Shown here: one piece after another, positions 4,722-9,472 of the stretch
How positions within the stretch are numbered: the first letter of the stretch is position 1
Layout: every line of letters begins with the position of its first letter
Source: Oscillospiraceae bacterium
GTDB taxonomy: Bacteria; Bacillota; Clostridia; Oscillospirales; Acutalibacteraceae
DNA: 9,472 bases
Assembly (NCBI GenBank): GCA_021640185.1
Contig: JAJXDX010000020.1
Span: 1-9,472 of the forward strand
Direction of reading: 5' to 3'
Translations under genes and position numbers: made by a program
The notes under the pieces: generated by a model
What the model was told of the DNA's origin: nothing
The model's database searches: none
What the model saw: the letters and a program-made list of their open reading frames with translations, nothing else

Positions 4722-6118
4722 ACCGCGGTCCTCTTGGCTTTCTCGACCGCCTCGTCGATCGTGCCGACGAACAGGAAGGCCGACTCGGGCAGATCGTCGT
4801 GCTTGCCGTCGATGATCTCCCTAAAGCCGCGCACCGTTTCGCTCAGCGGCACATACACGCCGGGGAAGCCGTTGAACTTCTCGGACACGTGGAACGGCTG
4901 CGACAAAAAGCGCTGCAGCTTGCGCGCGCGCTGCACCAGCAGCTTGTCCTCGTCAGACAGCTCGTCCATGCCCATGATCGCGATGATGTCCATCAGCTCG
5001 TTGTAGCGCTGCAGGATGCGCTGCACCTCGCGCGCAACGGCATAATGCTCCTCGCCCACGATCTCGGGCGAGAGGATGCGGCTCGTCGACTCCAGCGGGT
5101 CGACGGCGGGGTAGATCCCCTGCGACGAGATCGCACGCGACAGCACGGTCGTCGCGTCAAGATGCGCGAAGGTCGTGGCCGGCGCGGGGTCGGTCAGGTC
5201 GTCGGCCGGGACGTACACCGCCTGCACGGAGGTGATCGATCCGCGCCGCGTGGAGGTGATCCGCTCCTGCAGCGCGCCCATCTCGTTGGCCAGCGTCGGC
5301 TGATAGCCGACGGCGGAGGGCATACGTCCCAGCAGGGTGGACACCTCGCTGCCCGCCTGCGTGAAGCGGAAGATGTTGTCGATGAACAGCAGCACGTCCT
5401 GCCCCTCGGTGTCGCGGAAATATTCCGCCATCGTCAGTCCGGACAGCCCCACGCGCATACGTGCGCCGGGCGGCTCGTTCATTTGTCCGTAGACCAGCGC
5501 CGTTTTGTTCAGCACGCCGGACTGTTTCATCTCGTTATATAGGTCGTTGCCCTCGCGCGTGCGCTCGCCCACGCCGGTGAACACGGAAAGTCCGCCGTGC
5601 TCCTTGGCGATGTTGTTGATCAGCTCCATGATCAGCACCGTCTTGCCGACGCCCGCGCCGCCGAACAGGCCGATCTTGCCGCCCTTGGAATACGGGCAGA
5701 TCAGGTCGATGACCTTGATCCCCGTTTCCAGGATCTCGGTGGAGGTGGACAGTTCTTCAAAACTCGGCGCGGGACGGTGGATCTCCCACCGCTCCTGCGT
5801 TTTCGGCGCAGGCAGATCGTCCACCGGGTCGCCGAGGACGTTGAAGATGCGTCCCAGCGTTTCTTCGCCCACCGGCACGCTGATCGGCGCACCGGTGTCG
5901 GTCACGGCGGCGTCGCGGGTCAGCCCGTCGGTCGACGCCATCGCGATGCAGCGGGCCGTGTTGTCGCCGATGTGCTGCGCCACCTCGACGGTCAGCGTGC
6001 GTTCGCCGATCGGCACGGTCAGCGCGTTGTAGATCGGGGGCAGACAGCCCTCGTCGAAGCGGACGTCCACCACAGGCCCCATGACCTGCACCACACGTCC
6101 GATGTGTGTATCTGGCAT
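4718..6118 (-). CDS. atpD: F-type ATP synthase beta subunit
   Basis: This 466-aa catalytic subunit of F1 hydrolyses or makes ATP. From the chosen start, the beta barrel begins at HIGRVVQVMGPVVDVRF (5-21). The P-loop GGAGVGKT is at 153-160 (K159, T160), the catalytic glutamate E185 lies in GERTREG, Walker B is LLFIDNIFR (243-251), and the lever motif DELSDED is at 385-391. Length is normal. A longer reading from ATG 6154, which overlaps the atpG stop, adds 12 residues not typical of the family; the strong site AAAGGAGG (6137-6130) lies inside that extension and 11 nt before ATG 6118, so 6118 is preferred. The gene lies between atpG and atpC and overlaps atpC by 4 nt. Proton or sodium use cannot be told from this subunit. 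Confidence 0.97.
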   Translation of the reverse strand: MPDTHIGRVVQVMGPVVDVRFDEGCLPPIYNALTVPIGERTLTVEVAQHIGDNTARCIAMASTDGLTRDAAVTDTGAPISVPVGEETLGRIFNVLGDPVDDLPAPKTQERWEIHRPAPSFEELSTSTEILETGIKVIDLICPYSKGGKIGLFGGAGVGKTVLIMELINNIAKEHGGLSVFTGVGERTREGNDLYNEMKQSGVLNKTALVYGQMNEPPGARMRVGLSGLTMAEYFRDTEGQDVLLFIDNIFRFTQAGSEVSTLLGRMPSAVGYQPTLANEMGALQERITSTRRGSITSVQAVYVPADDLTDPAPATTFAHLDATTVLSRAISSQGIYPAVDPLESTSRILSPEIVGEEHYAVAREVQRILQRYNELMDIIAIMGMDELSDEDKLLVQRARKLQRFLSQPFHVSEKFNGFPGVYVPLSETVRGFREIIDGKHDDLPESAFLFVGTIDEAVEKAKRTAV

Positions 6119-6129
6119 CGTCGGTCGTT

Positions 6130-6137
6130 CCTCCTTT
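6130..6137 (-). promoter_or_regulatory. Ribosome binding site that fixes the atpD start
   Basis: AAAGGAGG on the minus strand is close to a perfect match to the 16S rRNA tail and stands 11 nt before ATG 6118. It lies downstream of the alternative ATG at 6154, which argues against that longer start. Confidence 0.8.
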
Positions 6138-6150
6138 GTGCCGGTCGGCG

Positions 6151-6963
6151 TCATTCGGCGCCCGCCCCGGCCACGATCTCGGTGATCTCTTGGGTGATCG
6201 CGCCCTGTCTTGCCCGGTTATAGCGCAGCATCAGGTCGTCGATCATCACCTGCGCGTTCTTCCCGGCGGAATCCATCGCCATGCGGCGCGCCGCCACCTC
6301 GCTGGCAAAGCTCTCGCGCACCGCCGCGACCAGCCGCCCCGCCACGTATTCCGGGATCATCCGATCCAAGATCGTGCGCTCGTCCGGTTCAAAGATCGGC
6401 ACGCTCGCCGTTTTCTCGCCGTCGTCCTCCGGTACGGTCAGCGGCAGCAGCCACGTCACCTGCGGCACTTGGCTCATCATGGATACGTACCGCGTGCTCA
6501 CGATCCCCAGCCGCCCGAACTCGCCGGCGGCAAAGGCGGCGCACTGCTCCTTCGCGATGGCATACGCCTCGGCGGCCGTCAGGCTCTCCGAGGAGAGGAA
6601 TGGCCCGCCGTAGCGGTCGCACGCGCGCTTGCCGATCGGGATGATCTTCGCGCCCGGATAGTCGCGCACGGTGCGGAACACGTTCGCGTTGTAGCCGCCC
6701 GCCATGCCGCGGTCGCCCGCGATCACGATCAGGCGCGTCTCGCCGTCGTGCTGCCGCATATAGGGGCTGCTCCGGCATTCCCGGCTCTCGGTCAGCATCC
6801 GCAGCATCTTCGTCAGCGCCGCGTCATAGCCGCGGCTTTGCAGCATCCGCTCGGTCGCGTGCCGGATCTTCGAGGAGGCGACCAGTCCCATCGCTTTCGT
6901 CAGGTGCAGCGTGCTGTCTACGCTTTTGATCCGGCTGCGCAGTGCCTTGGTGTCCGCTCCCAC
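6151..6963 (-). CDS. atpG: F-type ATP synthase gamma subunit
   Basis: This 270-aa protein is the rotating central shaft of F1. The N-terminal helix RIKSVDSTLHLTKAMGLVAS (11-30) and the C-terminal helix, with EVAARRMAMDSAGKNAQVMI followed by YNRARQGAITQEITEIVAGA, are the paired coiled-coil parts inserted in the alpha-beta ring. The middle part GETRLIVIAGDRGMAGGYN is the start of the Rossmann-like globular domain. Length is slightly under the usual 280-290. The start is GTG 6963; an in-frame TGA lies just upstream and the N-terminus aligns with the family there. The best upstream site, GGAAAGGA (6985-6978), is 14 nt away, longer than ideal. The gene begins 28 nt after atpA. Confidence 0.96.
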   Translation of the reverse strand: MGADTKALRSRIKSVDSTLHLTKAMGLVASSKIRHATERMLQSRGYDAALTKMLRMLTESRECRSSPYMRQHDGETRLIVIAGDRGMAGGYNANVFRTVRDYPGAKIIPIGKRACDRYGGPFLSSESLTAAEAYAIAKEQCAAFAAGEFGRLGIVSTRYVSMMSQVPQVTWLLPLTVPEDDGEKTASVPIFEPDERTILDRMIPEYVAGRLVAAVRESFASEVAARRMAMDSAGKNAQVMIDDLMLRYNRARQGAITQEITEIVAGAGAE

Positions 6964-6991
6964 GGTGTGCGGTCACATCCTTTCCGCGGCG

Positions 6992-8485
6992 TCAGCCGTT
7001 CATGGCGGAAAGCGCGGCCTTCAGCGCCTCCACGTCCCCGTCATCAAAATAGCCTTCGCTCAGGCGCGTAAGCAGCGCGGCGTGCTCGTTCTGCATCCGC
7101 TCGTACAGCCGCGCCTCGTAGTCCTTCACCTTGTTCACCGGTACATCGTTCAGATACCCGTGGATCACCGCATAGATGATCGCCACTTGGCAGCCCACCG
7201 GCACGGGGCTGTTGCGCCCCTGCTTGAGCACCTCCACGATCCGCTCGCCCAAGGCCAGACGCGCCTTCGTGTCGGCGTCCAGATCGCTGCCGAACTGGGC
7301 GAACGCCTGCAATTCGCGGTATTGCGAATACAGCAGCTTTAATTCACCGGATACCTTTTTCATCGACTTCAGCTGGGCCGAGCCACCCACGCGGCTGACC
7401 GAGATGCCGGGGTTGATCGCCGGCATGACGCCGCTGTGGAACAGCTCCGTTTCCAAAAAGATCTGCCCGTCGGTGATGGAGATGACGTTCGTCGGGATAT
7501 AGGCGGAAACGTCGCCCGCCTGCGTTTCGATGATCGGCAGCGCCGTGATCGATCCGCCGCCGTACTCCGGCGCGACGCAGGCGGCACGCTCCAGCAGACG
7601 GGAGTGCAGATAGAACACGTCGCCCGGATACGCCTCGCGGCCCGGCGGCCGCCGGATCAGCAGCGAGAGCGCACGGTACGCCACCGCGTGCTTGCTCAGG
7701 TCGTCATAAACGATCAGCACGTCCTTGCCCTGCTGGCGGAAATACTCCGCCATCGCGCAGCCCGCATACGGGGCGATATATTGCAGCGGCGCGCTCTCGG
7801 ACGCAGCCGCGGACACGATGATCGTGTAGGCCATCGCGTCGTTTCGCGCCAGTTCCTGCTGCAATTGCACCACCGAGGTGCTCTTTTGCCCGATCGCGAC
7901 ATAGATGCACAGCACGTTCTGTCCTTTTTGGGCGATGATCGTGTCGATCGCGATCTCGGTCTTGCCGGTCTGCCGGTCGCCGATGATCAGCTCGCGCTGA
8001 CCGCGCCCGATCGGGATCATGCTGTCGATCGCCTTGATCCCGGTCTGCAGCGGCACGCTGACGCTCTTGCGCTCGATGATGCCGGGCGCCTCCGCCTCCA
8101 CCGGCCGCGTTTCGGTGCAGTGCACCGGCCCCTTGCCGTCGATCGGCTCACCGAGGGCGTTCACCACGCGCCCCAGCAGCTGTTCGCCCACCGGCACGCT
8201 CAGCACGCGCCCGGTGCGCCGCACCGCCGTGCCCTCGCGGATGTCGTTTTTGTCGGACAGGATGGCGACGGATACCGTTTCTTCCTCTAGGTTCTGCGCC
8301 ATGCCGTAGCTGCCGCCTTCAAATTCCAGCAGCTCGCTCGCCATGCACCCGCGCAGGCCGTACACCCGCGCGATCCCGTCGCCCACCAGCACCACCGTGC
8401 CGGTCTCGACCATCTCCACGCGGTCGTCATAATGGCGGATCTGTTCTTTGATGATGTCACTGATCTGTTCCGCCCGTTGGCTCAT
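6992..8485 (-). CDS. atpA: F-type ATP synthase alpha subunit
   Basis: This 497-aa non-catalytic nucleotide-binding subunit of the F1 hexamer is a little shorter than the usual 500-515. The N-terminal helix with ISDIIKEQI (8-16) binds delta. GTVVLVGDGIARVYGL (29-44) opens the beta barrel, and the P-loop GDRQTGKT is at 169-176 with Gln at its normal alpha position. PAINPGISVSRVGGSAQ (355-371) holds the arginine finger R365 that reaches the beta active site. The C-terminal helical bundle is complete. ATG 8485 overlaps the atpH stop by 4 nt (ATGA), implying coupled translation; a GAAGGAA site lies 11 nt upstream inside atpH. Confidence 0.97.
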   Translation of the reverse strand: MSQRAEQISDIIKEQIRHYDDRVEMVETGTVVLVGDGIARVYGLRGCMASELLEFEGGSYGMAQNLEEETVSVAILSDKNDIREGTAVRRTGRVLSVPVGEQLLGRVVNALGEPIDGKGPVHCTETRPVEAEAPGIIERKSVSVPLQTGIKAIDSMIPIGRGQRELIIGDRQTGKTEIAIDTIIAQKGQNVLCIYVAIGQKSTSVVQLQQELARNDAMAYTIIVSAAASESAPLQYIAPYAGCAMAEYFRQQGKDVLIVYDDLSKHAVAYRALSLLIRRPPGREAYPGDVFYLHSRLLERAACVAPEYGGGSITALPIIETQAGDVSAYIPTNVISITDGQIFLETELFHSGVMPAINPGISVSRVGGSAQLKSMKKVSGELKLLYSQYRELQAFAQFGSDLDADTKARLALGERIVEVLKQGRNSPVPVGCQVAIIYAVIHGYLNDVPVNKVKDYEARLYERMQNEHAALLTRLSEGYFDDGDVEALKAALSAMNG

Positions 8486-9006
8486 CCTTCGATCACTTCC
8501 TTCATGTCATGCAAGCGGCGGCGCAGGCTGCCGTCCAGCACCTTGCCGTCGATATAGATCGTCACGCCGCCCAGCAGCGCGGGATCCGTTTCCCATTCGG
8601 CGGTCACCTCGCGCCCCGTGCGTGCGCACAGCTTTTCGAGCAGACGCGCCTTTTCCGCCTCGTCCAGCGGCACGGCGCTGACCACGCGGGCGCTCGCCCG
8701 CTGCTTTTTCGCCATGTCCATGCGCTGATAGGCGTCGATGCACGCGGGCAGCGCCCGGATGTTCCCGTGCCGCACCAGCACTTGGACAAAGCGGATCAGT
8801 ACGTCCGGCACCTGCCCGTCAAAGGCCTTGCGCACCGCCCCGGCGCGCTCGTCCGCCGGGATGCCGGGGCTGTCGAGCAGCGCGGTGTAAGCCGGCGCGT
8901 CGGCAAATGCCTGCCGGATCGTTTTCAGCCCCTCGCTCACGTCCTCGCCGCTCTCCGCCGTCAGGGAGAACAGCGCCTTGGCGTATTCTTCACCGATGTC
9001 TGTCAC
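8482..9006 (-). CDS. atpH: F-type ATP synthase delta subunit
   Basis: This 174-aa peripheral-stalk protein joins the top of F1 (alpha N-termini) to the b subunits. The N-terminal helical domain starts IGEEYAKALFSLTAES (4-19), and the typical stretch PDVLIRFVQVLVRHGNI follows near residues 67-83. The C-terminal part carries DPALLGGVTIYIDGKVLDGS (141-160) and a last helix LRRRLHDMKEVIEG, both characteristic of AtpH. Length is normal. The start is GTG 9006, set by AAAGGAG (9020-9014) with 7-nt spacing; that site overlaps the atpF stop codon TAA. The end overlaps atpA. Confidence 0.95.
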   Translation of the reverse strand: MTDIGEEYAKALFSLTAESGEDVSEGLKTIRQAFADAPAYTALLDSPGIPADERAGAVRKAFDGQVPDVLIRFVQVLVRHGNIRALPACIDAYQRMDMAKKQRASARVVSAVPLDEAEKARLLEKLCARTGREVTAEWETDPALLGGVTIYIDGKVLDGSLRRRLHDMKEVIEG

Positions 9007-9018
9007 GGTCGTGCTCCT

Positions 9019-9472
9019 TTACACATCGTCGCTGCCGATCTCGTCGATGAACTCGTCGATCAGCGCCCGGTGGTCGTCGGCCTTCACCTCACGCTGCAGC
9101 AGCTTCGCGGTCATCAGCGCGGATACGTCCACGATCTCCTGCCGCATGGTGCTCTCGGCCTTCTTCATCTCCAGCGCGGCGTCGCTCTCCGCCTGCCGTA
9201 CGATGGCGGCGGCCTTTTCCCGCGCCTCGTCGGTGATGCGGTCGCTCTGCCGCTCGGCGGCATCCTTCGCCTGCTGCAGGATGGCGGCGGCTTTTTCGTC
9301 CGCCTCGCTCATCTGCTGTGCCCACGCCGCCTTGTCCTCGTCCGCCGCCCGTTTCGCCTCGTCGGCCTCGGCATATTGCCGGTCCACCGCCGCCTGCCGT
9401 TCCGCCATCGCCTTTTTCACCGGCTGGTAGAGGAACTTTTTCAGCAGCAAAAACATGATCAGCAGATTGCAC
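9019..9472 (-). CDS. atpF: F-type ATP synthase b subunit (5' end outside window)
   Basis: The visible part is about 150 aa of the b subunit of F0, which anchors in the membrane and forms the peripheral stator stalk. The open frame continues to the window edge upstream of the internal ATG at 9456 (CNLLIMFLLLKKFLYQPV), and this is the end of the membrane helix plus the usual basic turn; roughly 10-20 residues of the N-terminus are missing. The rest is a charged Ala/Glu/Lys/Arg-rich coiled coil (AERQAAVDRQYAEADEAKRA onward), ending in EIGSDDV. It is followed after 12 nt by atpH. atpB and atpE would be expected next, beyond the edge. Confidence 0.95.
   Translation of the reverse strand, partial: CNLLIMFLLLKKFLYQPVKKAMAERQAAVDRQYAEADEAKRAADEDKAAWAQQMSEADEKAAAILQQAKDAAERQSDRITDEAREKAAAIVRQAESDAALEMKKAESTMRQEIVDVSALMTAKLLQREVKADDHRALIDEFIDEIGSDDV

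Noticed and set aside
4288..4815. 175-aa plus-strand open frame opposite atpC and atpD
   Set aside because: It is antisense to two strongly supported atp genes and has low-complexity composition and no start signal.
4718..8485. Sodium versus proton specificity of the ATP synthase
   Set aside because: The ion is set by the c and a subunits, which are not in the window; nothing in alpha, beta, gamma, delta or epsilon decides it.

Overview
The window looks like a piece of a GC-rich Firmicutes chromosome, most likely a gut-type Clostridia (Oscillospiraceae/Ruminococcaceae-like). This is an inference from strongly GC-rich third codon positions, AGGAGG-type ribosome binding sites, sigma-A-type promoters and the gene families present; no rRNA or other taxonomic marker is in the window. 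No mobile-element genes and no CRISPR array were seen.

Left part (1-675): a tandem array of about 180-192 bp units sits directly downstream, in the transcription sense, of a minus-strand tRNA-Lys(TTT) gene. Each unit carries a copy of the tRNA 3' end (acceptor strand, CCA and a slightly altered T-arm), a long terminator-like hairpin (H1), a conserved 17-nt box and two more hairpins (H2, H3). Units 1 and 2 are identical. Unit 3 differs greatly in sequence but keeps all three hairpins through compensatory changes. The array runs off the left edge. This is the most unusual content of the window.

Middle part (676-4193), plus strand: a soluble CapD/PglF-type nucleotide-sugar dehydratase with its own promoter, divergent from the tRNA promoter. 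It is followed by a two-gene transcription unit, a sugar phosphate isomerase/epimerase (AP-endonuclease-2 TIM barrel) and a Gfo/Idh/MocA oxidoreductase, which probably act together on a sugar, polyol or glycoside. That unit has its own promoter preceded by a 9-bp inverted repeat (possible operator) and ends in a strong intrinsic terminator.

Right part (4414-9472), minus strand: the distal part of an F-type ATP synthase operon in the classical order atpF-atpH-atpA-atpG-atpD-atpC, tightly packed (two ATGA overlaps, gaps of 12-32 nt) and closed by an intrinsic terminator. atpF is cut by the window edge, and atpB/atpE and the operon promoter lie outside. The epsilon subunit (atpC) is only 87 aa and lacks the C-terminal helical inhibitory domain. 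About 220 bp between the two convergent terminators holds no confident gene, only a coding-like fragment on the minus strand.
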